Counted from the first letter of the stretch, positions 33,400 through 45,415 are shown. The stretch is 64,000 nt of DNA from Amorphophallus konjac (GCA_022559845.1 CM040118.1:163762331-163826330), one strand, 5' to 3'. The notes: generated by a model from the letters alone, not told the origin. A program made the numbers and translations.

Positions 33400-35313
33400 T
33401 CAGAAATAAAATCTGCGTAGTGTGGTTGCATTCCATGTCCGGGGAATGGGTTCCCCTTCCATTGTGGCTAACCTGTACGCACCTTTCCCGAGCGTCTCGA
33501 TCACTCGGTAGGGGCCTTCCCAGTTGGGGGATAGCTTGCCCGCCGCCTCCAGTGGTCGAGATGCTTCGGTCTTCCTGAGAACGAAGTCCCCTGGTCGGAA
33601 TTGTCTGCCTCGGACCTTGGCGTTGTAGTACCGAGTGAGGCGGCACTGGTATTCCGTAGCTCGGACGTTCGCGATCTCTCGGAGTTCGTCTGCCAGGTCG
33701 AGGTTCTCGAGCAGCTTCTGCTCGTTTGCCTCGGGCAAAAAGTTGATCACTCGGAGAGACGGATTGGCGATTTCTAACGGAACGACGGCTTCGGTGCCAT
33801 ATACCAGTTGAAAAGGGGTCTCACCGGTTGCCGTTCTGGGGGTCGTTCGGTGCGACCATAGTACGCTAGGCAGTTCCTCGAGCCAGCTACCCTTAGCCTT
33901 GCCGAGTCTGGTTTTTATGCCCTTCAAGATGGTCTTGTTGGCATTTTCAACCAGCCCGTTGGCCTGAGGGTGGGCGACCGAGGTGAAGTGGTTGTGGATA
34001 TTTAGGTCGGCACATCTGTCTCGGAAGTATCGAGAGTCGAATTGCCGCCCGTTATCGCTCACTATCACTCGGGGGACGCCGAAGCGACAAATGATCGATT
34101 TCCATACGAAACCCCAGACGACTGTCTCGGTGATCCTCGTTGTTGCTTCAGCCTCGATCCACTTGGTGAAGTAGTCGATGGCGACGATGATGAACTTCTT
34201 CTCGGATTGAGCCGTTGGGAATGGCCCAAGGATGTCGATCCCCCACCGAGCGAAAGGGTAGGGCTCGGTAAGGGTGACAAGTTCCGTGGCCGACTGGTGG
34301 ACCAAATGGTCGAACCGCTGGCAACGGTCGCAATGTTGTACGTAAGCCGTGCAGTCACGCTGTAGGGTCGGCCACCAGTATCCTTGCCTTAGCAGGATTC
34401 TGGCCAGCGACCGACCTCCCGAATGTGCTCCGCACAGGCCTCGATGAATCTCTTCAATAGCTTGGCTCGCTTCGTCGGGGCCGAGACACTTCAGAAGGGG
34501 CCCGGAGAACGATCTTCGGTAGAGAGCGTTGTCGAGGATGACGAAGCGCCGAGCCTGGTACTTCATCCGGCGGGCTTCTCGAGGGTCGGAGCGTTCCTGG
34601 GAGTCTCGTAGCCAGGATAGGTAGGGGGAGCGCCAGTCGTCGGGAGTGGCCGAGTCAATGGCGAGGAGCTCCGAGTCTATGCTCGGGCGCTCTAGCTCTT
34701 CTAGGAGGACCGATCGTGTACCTTCCGGGTCTAGGGAGGAGGCCAGTCGGGAGAGGGCGTCCGCCCGAGAGTTTTGCTCCCGAGCTATTCGGACTACCTC
34801 GAACTCCTCGAACTGCTGGGCCAGGCTCCGGACCAACTGGAGGTATTTGATCATAGGTGCCTCCCGAGCTTCGTACTCGCCACTGACCTGGCTTGCAACT
34901 AGCTGGGAGTCGGTGTGGATCCTGACTCGCTCAGCCCCCAACCGTCGGGCCATGCGGGCCCCCGAGATAAGGGCCTCGTACTCGAAAGCATTGTTGGATG
35001 CCAAGAAGTTGAACTTTAGGGCGTATTGCAACTCTATTCCTTCGGGGGACCTTAGGAGGATCCCTGCGCCGCTGCCGACCGAGTTGGACGATCCATCGAC
35101 GAACAGCTCCCAGGTTGGCCCGGTTGCTGTCGGAGGCCTGTCCTCGACTGGAACGGTGCTCTCGGCGCTGAAGTCGGTGAGCGCTTGCCCTTTGATAGCT
35201 GATCGTGGCCGATACGAGATGTCGTATGCCCCGAGCATGATGGCCCATTTGACAAGTCGCCCCGAGACTTCGGGGTGGGCCAGAATCTTCTTCAGTGGCT
35301 CGCCGGTTAGCAC
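33400..35313 (-). CDS. pol: TE7 second (archaeal-type) RNase H and integrase
   Basis: This 637-codon open frame has no internal stop. Residues ~65-200 form the extra RNase H typical of Tat elements: ELFVDGSSNSVGSGAGI (Asp73), EYEALISG, HTDSQLV and QNSRADALSRLA. The integrase has the HHCC module (HRGLCGAHSGGR, then CTAYVQHCDRC). The DDE core is GIDILGPFPTAQ, VSDNGRQFDSRYF and HPQANGLVENANK. The C-terminal domain is GDFVLRKTEAS, then SPNWEGPYRVIETLG. There is no chromodomain, as expected for Tat. It ends in TGA at 33400-33402. No ATG is needed, since this is the tail of a polyprotein. Confidence 0.93.
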   Translation of the reverse strand: MLTGEPLKKILAHPEVSGRLVKWAIMLGAYDISYRPRSAIKGQALTDFSAESTVPVEDRPPTATGPTWELFVDGSSNSVGSGAGILLRSPEGIELQYALKFNFLASNNAFEYEALISGARMARRLGAERVRIHTDSQLVASQVSGEYEAREAPMIKYLQLVRSLAQQFEEFEVVRIAREQNSRADALSRLASSLDPEGTRSVLLEELERPSIDSELLAIDSATPDDWRSPYLSWLRDSQERSDPREARRMKYQARRFVILDNALYRRSFSGPLLKCLGPDEASQAIEEIHRGLCGAHSGGRSLARILLRQGYWWPTLQRDCTAYVQHCDRCQRFDHLVHQSATELVTLTEPYPFARWGIDILGPFPTAQSEKKFIIVAIDYFTKWIEAEATTRITETVVWGFVWKSIICRFGVPRVIVSDNGRQFDSRYFRDRCADLNIHNHFTSVAHPQANGLVENANKTILKGIKTRLGKAKGSWLEELPSVLWSHRTTPRTATGETPFQLVYGTEAVVPLEIANPSLRVINFLPEANEQKLLENLDLADELREIANVRATEYQCRLTRYYNAKVRGRQFRPGDFVLRKTEASRPLEAAGKLSPNWEGPYRVIETLGKGAYRLATMEGEPIPRTWNATTLRRFYF

Positions 35314-35332
35314 TGAAGGAGGGTCGGAGGCG

Positions 35333-37165
35333 CTATGCGGAGGTAACCAACGCTAGCACGAGTTTCTCGATTGTGGGGTACCTCCGCTCGGCCTTGTTGA
35401 GCACCTTGCTGGTGTAGTGGACCGGCCTCTCGACTCCCGAGTCATTTCTGACTAGGACCGAGCTGACCGTTGACGGCGTCGCCGAGAGATAGAGCAACAA
35501 GACCTCGCCCGGGACGGGCTTGGAAAGCACCGGGGGCGAAGCCAGGAACTCTTTGAGCTCGGCGAACGCTGTCTGGCATTCCCCATCCCATGCGAACATG
35601 GCAGATGCTACCTTGGGCCCCCTCATAAGCTTGAAGAAGGGCAAGCATCGTTCGGCCGCACGGGACAAGAAACGACTGAGAGCAGCGACACGCCCCGTTA
35701 GACGCTGGACGTCTTTAATACACGCGGGCGGGCGCATGTTCAGGATGGCCTGGACCTTATCGGGGTTGGCTTCGATCCCTCGCTGAGTGACCAGGAAACC
35801 CAGGAACTTCCCGGATCTTACCCCAAAGGCGTACTTGGCGGGGTTGAGCTTCATGCAGTACTTCAAGAGGGTGCCGAAAGTCTCGGCGAGGTCGGTGAAG
35901 TGGTCTTGGGCCCTCGGGGTCTTGACGAGCATGTCGTCGATGTAGGCCTCGACGTTCCGACCTAACTGTCCCTCGAACATATGGTTGACCAGTCGCTGGT
36001 ATGTGGCTCCAGCATTCTTCAATCCGAAGGGCATCCGGGTGTAGCAGTACACGCCGTAGTCGGTGATGAAGGCGGTCCTCTCGACATCTTCAGGGTTCAT
36101 TCGGATCTGATGATAACCTGAATAGGCATCCAGGAAACTGAGTATCTCGTTGCCCGAGGTTGAGTCAACCAGTTGGTCGATGCTCGGTAGCGGATAGCAG
36201 TCCTTGGGGGTGGCCTTGTTCAGATCGGTGAAGTCTACGCACATTCGCCACTTGTCGGTGGTCTTCGGCACCAGGACGACGTTGGCTAGCCACGTTGGGT
36301 ACAGGACCGGTCTGAAAAGACCAGTCTCTTGTCCCTTGGTGACCTGCGCCTTGATGATCGCCTGTTTCTCGGGCGCATGCTTCCTCCTCCGCTGCTGTAC
36401 GGGTCTCACGGTGGCATCGAGGTTAAGCTTGTGCATCACAGTTTCCTCTGGTATACCAGGGAGTTGATCATCGGACCAAGCGAAGACCCGGACGTACCCA
36501 GAAAGAAACTCCTTGTATTGCTGCTGTTCCTTTGGTGGTAGGTCGGCACCGATCCTTACTCCAAGGGTCGGGTCGTCATTCAGGAATACCGTTAATAATT
36601 CGCCACCGGGCTCGGTGGTCACGGCTTTTCCTTCGACTCCCCTGGGGCCCTTATCCTTCCCGTCCGGCCTTGAGGCTTCCACCGAGATATTGTAGCACCT
36701 TCTAGCCGTGGCCTGGTTACCTCGGACTTCCCCCAACCCATTTTTGGTGGGAAACTTCATTTTTTGGTGATAGGTAGATTGTACGGCCTTTATTCGGCTG
36801 AGAAATTTTCGGCCGAAAATGGCGTTGTACGCTATCATACCTTTAATCACTATGAAGTCCACTATGACCGTAACGGTTTTGGGTGGGGTGCCGATAGTGA
36901 CCGGCAGGCTTAGGGCTCCCTCGGGGTAGGTGGCCAAGCCATTAAACCCGCTAAGGGGTGTTCGGATCGGGCGGAGCTTGGATGGGTCTTCCCCCATCTT
37001 GAGAAAACAGTCATAAGATAATACATCGGGGGCGCACCCATTATCAACCAAAATCTTGTCTACATTACAGTGATTTATCGTGGCCGAGATAACGAGGGCA
37101 TCGTCATGCGGGGTGCTCAGCCCTTCCAAGTCTTGGTCGGAGAAGACTATGACCTGGGGCTCCAT
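35333..37165 (-). pseudogene. pol: TE7 protease, reverse transcriptase and first RNase H
   Basis: This is a 610-codon stretch. The protease active site is at residues ~38-45 (ILVDNGCA, the Tat-type D-N-G). RT spans about residues 285-460 with WRMCVDFTDLNKATPKD, FLDAYSGYHQI, MPFGLKNAGATYQ and the catalytic YIDDML (408-413). A Ty3-type RNase H follows (LLLYLSATPSTVSSVLVR, then HYTSKVLNKAERRYP). TAG at 35333 follows LVTSA, and several residues are missing before the next ORF. This indicates a nonsense change plus a small deletion with a frame change. All RT catalytic residues are present. Confidence 0.93.
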
Positions 37166-37169
37166 CGGC

Positions 37170-38807
37170 GGACCTCTGGGAGGCTCTAAGGCTTGGCTGG
37201 CCCGCTCGGCATGACGTTTCCTTCCTCGGCTGGTGTCACCGCCCGATGCCGCCCCTCCGGAGATGACGTTGATGTGGACCCCTCAGGGAGCATTGTCGAT
37301 CTCCTCTGCGGCGTCTCGGTCTTCTTTGTGCCCGGTCGTGAACCGGGCTAGATGCCCCAGACGGATGAGGCGCTCGATCTCGTCCTGGAGCTGATGGCAA
37401 TCTCCGGTGTGGTGCCCGTGGTCGCCGTGGAACAGGCAATGCCTGTCCCGCTTGCGGTTCTTTGACCTCATTGGCTCGGGCTGGCGGAGAAGTCCAGAGT
37501 CTTTGATGTCTTCATAGATCTCATAGACTGGTGCGGTCAAGGGGGTATACCGCTCATACTTTCTCTTGCGCTCTCCTTCTCGATCGCGCTTCTTCCTCGA
37601 GCCGGGGTTTGGCTCGGAGGTCCGCTTTTTGTCACCCTCCCGACCTGAGCCGGTTGCGTCTCGGCAGGCGCTGAGTACTTCTTCTCACTCAGCGTGGCGC
37701 AGTGCCAGAGTCACTAGCTCGGCAAGGGTCGAGGGAGGGTGGAGGACAAGCTCGCGGCGGAGATTCTCGTCCCGGGTGCCCCCGGTCAGTGCGGTTGTGG
37801 CTGAGGCCACATCCAGGCGGGGGATCCTAAGGGCTTCCGATTTAAATTGGTGGACGTAAGTCCGGAGCCTCTCCCCTTGTGCCTGTTTGAGAGCCAGGAG
37901 CCCCGCTACTGACCTTGGGGGGGCGCTACCGGCGAAGCTCTCCTTGAAAATTCACCCGAATTGCGTGAAGTCTCGTATGGACCCCGGGGCGAGGGCCCGG
38001 AACCATGCCTGAGCGCCTTGGACCAGGGTGGCCGCGAAGGCTCGGCATTTGATGGGATCCGACGTTCCATGCAGGGTCACCAGGGCGTCGAAGCTATCGT
38101 AGTGGTCGGCTGGGTCGCCCTGGCCGTCGTAGAGCTTGAAGGTTGGGATGGAGGCTCTAGGAGAGACCTCTGCCTTCAAGATGTATTCGGAGAAAGGGAA
38201 TTTCTCCTCGTCCTCCAGGAAAGAGGTCTTCTGCAGGGCGCGGAGAGCGCGCTCTTGCTCTGCGAACCGTCTTTCAAAATCTCGTAGCCGGAGAGACAGT
38301 TCCGGCTGTGGCCGCGCCGTGGGGCTGGGGGGGGCATCGTGGCGATCTCCCGGAGCACTGGTGCCTGGGCGCGGCGGCCTCGCCCCCTGCTTCCCTCTCC
38401 TCGGCATGGAGGAAGCCTCTTGCTCCGCAGGCGGAGCTTGCGAGGGTCCTCCGACGTCGTTGCGGAGGAGCTGTTGGCCGCGGAGGGTGAAGCGGCCTCC
38501 GGCGGTGTGTTGCGTTGCACTCCTTCGAGGGGGACTTCCTGACGGGGCGCGGGACCTCGCGTCCCGGGCCGCCTGGGCTCTCATGAGCTCCACGAGGACG
38601 TCCATCTTTTCGTTGAGGGTCTGGAAGGCGTTGGCACCACCGTGGAGGGGGTGCCCCTGTCTCCGCCGGGGGGGGTGGTGGCCCGTTGGTGGGGACGCTG
38701 GCGTTGGAGGGGGGGCTCTGTGAGACCCTAGAGGGGGCGCCTCCCGCCGCCGCCACAGCCTTACCTGCCCCGCCGGCGGATCTCCTCCCTGAGCTTTTTC
38801 TTACCAT
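37170..38807 (-). pseudogene. gag: TE7 gag
   Basis: It begins MVRKSSGRRS at 38807, just inside the primer site, in a proline/arginine-rich N-terminus. The capsid segment (38605-37952) is in another frame, so a small indel lies between ~38700 and 38605. The capsid reads IPTFKLYDGQGDPADHY and LVQGAQAWFRAL. TGA codons at 37952, ~37677 and 37283 interrupt it. After the second comes the Tat-type zinc motif CLFHGDHGHHTGDC with the following LRQ-like helix (DEIERLIRLGHLARF). Apart from the indel it is in frame with pol. The stops look like CGA- or TGG-to-TGA transitions. Confidence 0.88.
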
Positions 38808-38826
38808 CTTGACTCTTCGTGCGTTT

Positions 38827-38842
38827 CCCACAGATGGCGCCA
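38827..38842 (-). other. TE7 primer binding site (Tat type)
   Basis: The minus strand reads TGGCGCCATCTGTGGG, two bases after the LTR. It is close to the TGGCGCC-type site used by Tat-lineage elements, so a different tRNA primer is used from the Met-primed chromoviruses nearby. Confidence 0.85.
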
Positions 38843-38844
38843 GA

Positions 38845-39627
38845 TGAAGAGGCGGAATCTCGCGCTGGGTCCTGAGCGGGCTGTGGATCACCAGAAGATG
38901 AATCTGCAAGAGAGGGAAATGTGTCAGAGGGCCCAGGGGATCTCTCTGGGGCAAACCCTCCGATGGCTAAGTCAGTAGAGCGATGGTGGAAGTGATAATG
39001 GGGGGAGGAGAGAGCTGATGCACGAGAATCCTCTCCACCAAAGGGTGAAGCGAATCGTGCTCAGGAGCTTAGGGTATGTAAATGCCTAGTTCATCTTACC
39101 ATCTTCCGGAGGGTATCCCTTGCTTAAATAGTGCGTCGCCTTTTAAGAGTCCGGGGAGCTGAGGGCTTCCCGACGGGAGTTACATCTTCAGCGGGGGCTT
39201 TTATGGCCGAATCGTGGGGACGTTATCCCCTTGGAGTCCGGCGGCACCCCTGACTCTCCCGTCGGCGGAGGACTCTGAACGGCCGTACCTGCGGATTAAT
39301 CAAACGGTCTTACCGAGCTTCGGGGAGGCTAGCTCTGGTCTGAGCGATGGCCCGACGAAGGTGGGGTCAGATAGGTCGGCTGGAGCCTGTCTCTCGGGGG
39401 TGAGGAGAGGGCTTTTAGACCGGACCTTCCTTGGGACCTGACCGTTGTCTCGGGCCCTCCGAGCCTAGAAGGCCACTGGGGAGAGTTGGTTCCTCGAGTC
39501 TTTATTTATTGGGCTTTTCTTCCCTGAGTGGGCCCAGCGGGCTATCACTCGGGCGGGCTCGCCTAGTTGGACCGTGTGGGTCTTGTTGGGCTGCCTTTGT
39601 GGTGGGCTACGGAAACCCCCCTCTCCA
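38845..39627 (-). repeat. TE7 5' LTR
   Basis: The 783-base promoter LTR. The TATTTAAG box is at 39122-39130 (minus). Most differences from the partner are C/T or G/A changes. Confidence 0.95.
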
Positions 39628-39649
39628 GTGGGCATTTATCTAATTCTGA

Positions 39650-40990
39650 GTTCCTCTGCTACCGGCGGGGGGATCTAATGCTGATCAGGTAACTCAGGCT
39701 TCTTCTTCGACCGAGGTTCGTCAGTCATATGCGCAAGTGCTTCTGGATAACGTTTATCGAGCTCTTCCTCCCATCCCAATTAAGGAACCGGCATTCACAG
39801 ATCGGGGTGAACCTACTATATATTTCTCTAATTCTGATATTCAAGCTTCTATGCAGTCTCTTCAGTTTGCTATTGTGGCCAAGTGTTCATATGGTAGGCC
39901 TTCATTTACTGAGATTAAGAGCTTCCTCTCTCAACGGATGGCGCTCTCGATGGGTTTTATTATCAGCAAGTTGAACCCGAGACACCTCCTTTTCAGATTT
40001 GATAGTGAGAAGGATTTCACGAAATTACTCATTCAAAAAAACTTGTACATAAAAGGTTTTTTGTTTCGATTTTTTAGGTGGACCATCGACTTTAATTTTG
40101 ATGTCGATCCACCTACGATTCCAGTCTGGATTGGCTTTCCGGGCCTCCCGGTGAATTTATATCATGAAGACTGTCTTCGTTCCATCGCTGGGAACTTTGG
40201 CTCTGTGCTGCGCATTCATGAAAGATCTTTAACGATGGCAGACACCTCTGAGGCATTAGTTTGTATAGAATTGGATCTTTTAGCTATGCGCAGGGAGCGA
40301 TTATGGATTGATATGGATGGATATGGGTATTGGCAATCTGTCAATTTTAATCGGGTTCCAGCTCTTTGCTCATACTGTCAGAAATTGGGGCATTCGAGTA
40401 CTGAATGCAAGAGGAAGATGAATCGTAACCGTCCTCACTTGGGGATGAATTCTGAATTGAAAAATGCTAAACAAGTTTTCATTCCTCGTCATACATCACC
40501 GCCAGCTGTTCGACATAATGTCATCTTGGAAGAGCAATTGGAAGGTTCTTCTCAAGGGGTAGAGCAGAATCTGGATACTATGGGTGTTCTGAACCCCATA
40601 TAGGAAGAGATTAATTTGGCCAACATTTTGTTGGAAGAAGGGATTACCACGATTATGCCGTCAGATGAGTTAGCAGAGAATTCTGTATCTGTTCAGGAAA
40701 AGAGCGACAATTCAATGTCAAAACTAGATAATGACAAGCTAATAAGCTCAGTTGTTGATGCTCCTCAAGCTACTAATCCCTATTCAGAAAAGTTGGACTT
40801 GGTCAGGAATCCAATGGTTGCTAATCTTGCCAAATCTGAGAATATTAGGGTGATGGTGGCTCAGAAATCTGATTATGGAGTTCTCCCTGATGTTTCAGGT
40901 TTTCCTGGTGAATTAATCAATGATGCTCGCATTACCAGGGCCAAATCCAAGGTTCTAGCTGCTCATTCTTCCCATTATTCTAATGATTGA
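39650..40990 (+). pseudogene. TE6 LINE ORF1 (RNA-binding protein), 5'-truncated
   Basis: It is open from 39650 with no initiating ATG. The first part matches the plant LINE ORF1 DUF4283 region (ALPPIPIKEPAF, then FTEIKSFLSQRMALS, FRFFRWTIDFNFDVD, PVWIGFPGLPVNLY). It is followed by a CCHC zinc knuckle (CSYCQKLGHSSTEC, 40367-40408). TAG at 40601-40603 splits off a Ser/Asn-rich tail (40604-40990) in the same frame, which ends at TGA 40988-40990. The protein binds LINE RNA. ORF2 follows in the same frame. Confidence 0.88.
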
Positions 40991-43900
40991 TTCTATCTTA
41001 TATGGAATGCTAGGGGTATGGGAAATAAGGCGACTGTTAACAGTCTGGCCCATCATGTAAAGGTTAATAACCTTAGTTTGGTTGCTATATCTGAACCTCA
41101 TATTGCTTTTAATCGTGCTTTGAAAGTGGCTCATCGTATTAATCTTCCTAATGTTATTGGCAATAATGGAGACACTTCCAATATCTGGCTTTTCTTTAAG
41201 GCTGACATTGGTCTAGAGATAATTGAATTGTACAATCAGTTCATTACTGTTGCTATTAAGGAGAATGATACTATAAATTTTTTCTTTACTGCTGTTTATG
41301 CTTCCTGTTGCCCCACTACTCGTAGGGAGATGTTTGATGCTCTGATGGCTTTCAACTCTAGTGAAAATTTTCCCTGGATAATTGGGGGGGACTTCAATTG
41401 TGTTATCTCCCCTAATGAGAAAATGGGTGGTCTGTTGGCTTCTGCATCCTCTATGCTGGATTTTCAGAGCTTTGTTGCAGCTACTGGCCTAATTGATGCT
41501 GGTTTTTCTGGTTCCTCTTTCACTTGGTCTAATAATCAGGCTGGAGCTTCTCATATTCGGGCTAGACTTGACAGAGTGTTTATTAATTCTAAGTGGATGA
41601 ATTCTGATCATCAATTATTGGTTCAGCATCTGACTAGGGGACCCTCTGATCATGCCCCGTTACTACTTAATATGTGCCCCAGAAAGCAAATGCCAGGAAG
41701 ATTCATTTTTCAACAGATGTGGACAACTCATTCTGACTTCAGGAAATTTATTGCGGATAAATGGAGTCAACTGGAGACCTTGAAGCACCCTTTCTATTCT
41801 CTACAGAATAAGCTTAAAAATCTCAAAAAGGCTTTGATGATATGGAACAAGGAGGTCTTTGGTGATATCCATTTGGCTGTTAAGATGGCTGAATCCAAGT
41901 TATTAAGTTCCCAAGATGCCTTCGACAGTCATCCCTCTATTGACAATAGGGTGAATTTATCTAAAGCTAATGCTGAGTTGAAGCAAGCTCTACATAGAGA
42001 GGAAATTTTCTGGTTCCAAAAATCCAGGATTCAATGGTTACAGCATGGGGATCGGAATACTAAATTTTTTCACAACTACACAAAGGTCAGACGACAAAAG
42101 GCTTTTATTCATAAACTTCAGATCAATGGAACTTGGGTGGATGATCAGGCTATTTTATTGGACGGAGCTGTGGATCATTTTAAGTCTCTTTTCTCTTCTG
42201 AGGAACATCATGGAAATGAGGAGCTTCTGGATTGTATTCCTAAATTGGTGACAGAAGAGCAGAATAATATACTATGCTCCATTCCTTCAGATGAGGAGAT
42301 CAAGAGCATTATCTTTTCTGCATCTGGTAATAGTTCTCCGGGACCTGATGGGTTTTCTGGATCCTTCTTTTCTTCTTGTTGGGATATTGTGGGCAATGAT
42401 GTGGTTACTGCTGTTCAAAGTTTCTATCAGGGATGGGGCCTTCCCAAGGGTGTTACTTCTTCCATCCTTTGCTTGATTCCCAAAGTGCAGAATCCCTCCT
42501 CTTTTGCTGATTTTAGACCCATTAGTCTCTGCAATTTTATATATAAGGTGGTTTCCAAAGTCATAAGCAACCGAATGAGAAGTATTTTATCTGTAATTAT
42601 ATCTGAAAATCAGAGTGGTTTTGTTCAAGGCAGAAGTATTACTGAAAACTTTTTGCTGGCAAAGGAGCTTTTTATGGAACTTGATAGACCAGTGAGAGGC
42701 CATAACATTCTTGTTAAGCTTGATATGGCTAAAGCTTATGATCGGATAGAGTGGGATTTCATTCTTCAGGTGTTACAAAAATTTGGCTTCTCCCACAGAT
42801 TTAATTCTCTCATTGCCCAACTTTTGATGAATTGTTGGTTTTCCATAGCATTGAATGGTCATTTACATGGGTATTTCAAGTCTACTAGGGGGGTGAGACA
42901 GGGTGACCCCCTTGCTCCTGCACTCTTTATAATTGCGGAGGAGGTTTTGAGCAGGGGATTACTTCAACTTTTTTCCTCTGGCAAGTGCCAATATTTCCAT
43001 GCTTCCCGAAATGCCATTCCTGTTTCTCATATCCTGTTTGCGGATGACATAATTATTTTTATGAATGGGGGCATTTCTTCAGTCAAAGCTTTACTTGATT
43101 TTCTAAAGAATTATGAGAATTATTCAGGGCAGAGGATAAATTCCAACAAGAGCTCCTTTTGCACATCCAAACACATGCATCATCAGGCTATCGAGAGGAT
43201 TCATAATCTCACTGGATTTCTTCATAAATCTGATAGTATTGTCTATCTAGGCATTCCTCTCTTTAAAGGCAGAAGCAAAGTTCCCCATTTTAAGTGTCTT
43301 TTGGACAAAATTAATGCCAAACTGATGGGATGGCAAAGCAAATTTTTATCACAAGCAGGGAGACTTTCTTTGATTAAATCTGTACTTTCTGCCATTCCAA
43401 TTTATACTATTAGTTCCACATCTATCCCATACAGTATGAGTAAGCAGGTTGGATGCATTTGTGCCAATTTTTTTTGGGCAAGGCTTAGATCCTGTACACA
43501 GAAGACACTGGGTGAAATGGGACACAATCTGTTGTCCACAATCCATTGGGGGCCTCGGATTTCGAAGTATTCGGGACATACAAATGTGTTCTTTTGTCAA
43601 ACAGCTATGGTCTGCTCTTCATGTTAAGTCTCTATGGGCCAATTATATCAGGAAGAAATATATTAGGGAGCAACATATTTCAGATTGCAGAGTCCCACTT
43701 CCTGCTGGCATCAAATATAGGGATTTTAACAAAGCTAATTCCATCCTGATGGCTGGTAAGAAGATGATTGTTTTCAATGGGAAGTCCACTAATTTCCTCA
43801 AAGATAGTTGGTTTAAAGGGAAGCCCCTTTCTGATTCTCTCAATGATCATAGTCAGGTGAATTGCTCTGTTCAGGAAGCCTTGGCCAATCACATACATCC

Positions 43901-45125
43901 TGTTTGGAATTACATTACAAATGGTGATCTGAAAGCTGAAATTCAGGAATTTGGTACTCATGATGGGGATGACATTCCCATATGGTCTTTTTCTTATTCG
44001 GGTAGCTTTGATTTCAAATCTACATACAGACACATTAAAGAGTAGCAATCGGACCTTTACAAAGTTAAACTTTGGAACTCCAAATTTCCACCTCGAGCAA
44101 CTTTATTCTATTGGAAAATGTTGAACCATGCTGTCCCTGTGGATAGTAGAATTCAGCAGAAGGGCATACAACCTGCATCTCGTTGCAGCTGCTGCTTGAA
44201 TTCTCATCATATTGAAGACTTGGACCATCTCTTCATCTATAGTGAGCTTGCGAGCTTTTTATGGAACAAATTTAGTCCCCTTCTGGAAGACTCTTATGTA
44301 TTGATTGCTTCCATTAGGACACGGCTTTTATTGATTTTAAAGGATTCAGCTACTTCCACCCCTCAAGGATTTTTAAATCTGCTGGTGTCTATGACAATTG
44401 TGTGGGAAATATGGAAACAGAGATGTTTAACTAGAATGGAAGGCTGCCAGGTTAACTTCCTACGGTGGGGCAGATTGATCAAAGAGGAGATTGGTCATAC
44501 CTTCAATCAACATTCCTTTTTCATGAAATCCAATTCTCCACTTTTACAGACCCTTATGCAGTGGGGGTTCAATTTTCAGAGCAAGGCTCTCCAAATTACA
44601 GCAGTTCGGTGGATTGCCCCGGCTGTGGCATTTGCATTAAATGTGGATGGTTCTTGCAGAGGTAATCCGGGAGCTTCTGGTGGAGGAGGATGCTTCAGAG
44701 ATAATCATGGTAATATTCTACTGGGTTTTTCTTACTATTATGGGATTGGATCTAGTATTGTGGCTGAAGGGATAGCCCTCCTTGATGGTCTTCGATTGGC
44801 AAAGCTACATAGTATCCCCATTTCTATTATATACACAGATTCTAAGGTACTGGTTAATCTTTTGAATGGCATTGGCTCTCCCACATGGCATCTCCTTCCG
44901 TGGTGGAAGTCCTTGGAGGTTATATTCCATTCTAGTACATATACAATTACTCACATTTTTGGGGAGGCTAATCAACTGGCTGATTCCTTGGCCAAGCTTG
45001 CTGTGGATATGGGATGTAATTCTGAATTTTTTTCCATGAGGGAGCTTCCAGCAGCAGCCAAAGGGTTTGTTAGAGTGGATGCTCTTGGTATGCCGAACCT
45101 TCGTGTTCGGCGTGCTAGTTCTTAA
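40991..45125 (+). pseudogene. TE6 LINE ORF2: endonuclease, reverse transcriptase, RNase H
   Basis: The AP-type endonuclease opens with LIWNARGMGNKATVNS and has VAISEPHI, IGGDFNCVIS, ARLDRVFINSKW and SDHAPLLL. RT shows SSPGPDGFSGSFF, FADFRPISLCNFIYK, VKLDMAKAYDRIEWDF, RQGDPLAPALF and the catalytic FADDIIIF (43037-43060). A one-base deletion near 43480 shifts the frame (NFFWA to FGQGLDPVHRRHW). TAG at 44043-44045 is a second break. A zf-RVT-like CSCCLNSHHIEDLDHLF segment follows. The RNase H is intact in motif (LNVDGSCRGNPG, AEGIALLDGL, YTDSKVLV and NQLADSLAKLAV) and ends at 45125. The first in-frame ATG is 41018, just inside the endonuclease. Confidence 0.92.
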
Positions 45126-45407
45126 CGGGACAAACCATTTATCGCAGAGATACAGGTTTAGTGCTGATATTTTGGGTGGGCGGACTTTGTGTTCTGCTGC
45201 CACGGCCTTGTGTAGTTTACAACTGTATAGGATTGTCTTTCTTTTTTGACTTTCCGGACGATAGTCCCCTCATGTATGTTACTTCTTTTCAAAATCAATA
45301 AAATCAGCATCTAGTGGCTGAGGTGGAGTGGGTTCATCCCCTACCTTTGGTATGGGGGTGCACTCTCCCTCTTGACACTTGATGACTTGAGTTGGAGAAA
45401 AAAAAAA
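45126..45407 (+). other. LINE 3' UTR with poly(A) tail
   Basis: Non-coding. It contains AATAAA near 45297 and a final A-run (45398-45407) abutting the target duplication. Confidence 0.85.
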
Positions 45408-45415
45408 GGTTCATT

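Larger units (their letters stand above)
28531..39627 (-). mobile_element. TE7: Tat/Retand-like Ty3/gypsy element with antisense ORF
   Basis: The element is 11,097 bases, with two 783-base LTRs and GTGGG duplications at 28526-28530 and 39628-39632. A Tat-type primer site (TGGCGCCATCTGTGGG) and a polypurine tract fix the minus orientation. Gag, protease, RT, RNase H, a second archaeal-type RNase H and integrase run 38807 to 33400. An antisense gene occupies 29590-32189, between integrase and the 3' LTR. The LTRs differ at roughly fifteen to twenty positions by eye, so it is the youngest layer of the nest. Three gag stops and a break between RT and the second RNase H disable it. Confidence 0.95.
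28526..45407 (+). mobile_element. TE6: 5'-truncated L1-type LINE, split by TE7
   Basis: It ends in a poly(A) tail (45398-45407). The imperfect duplication GGTTAATT / GGTTCATT (28518-28525 and 45408-45415) is confirmed by the uninterrupted sequence in the TE5 left arm. Its first five bases (GTGGG) are also the target duplication of TE7, so nearly all of the LINE lies at 39628-45407. ORF1 is open from 39650 but has no initiating ATG, which suggests 5' truncation. An AATAAA lies near 45297. Confidence 0.92.

Noticed and set aside
38274..38954. 226-codon minus-strand ORF as a separate gene
   Set aside because: Its first part is the true gag N-terminus of TE7. The rest is a shifted frame over the gag region.
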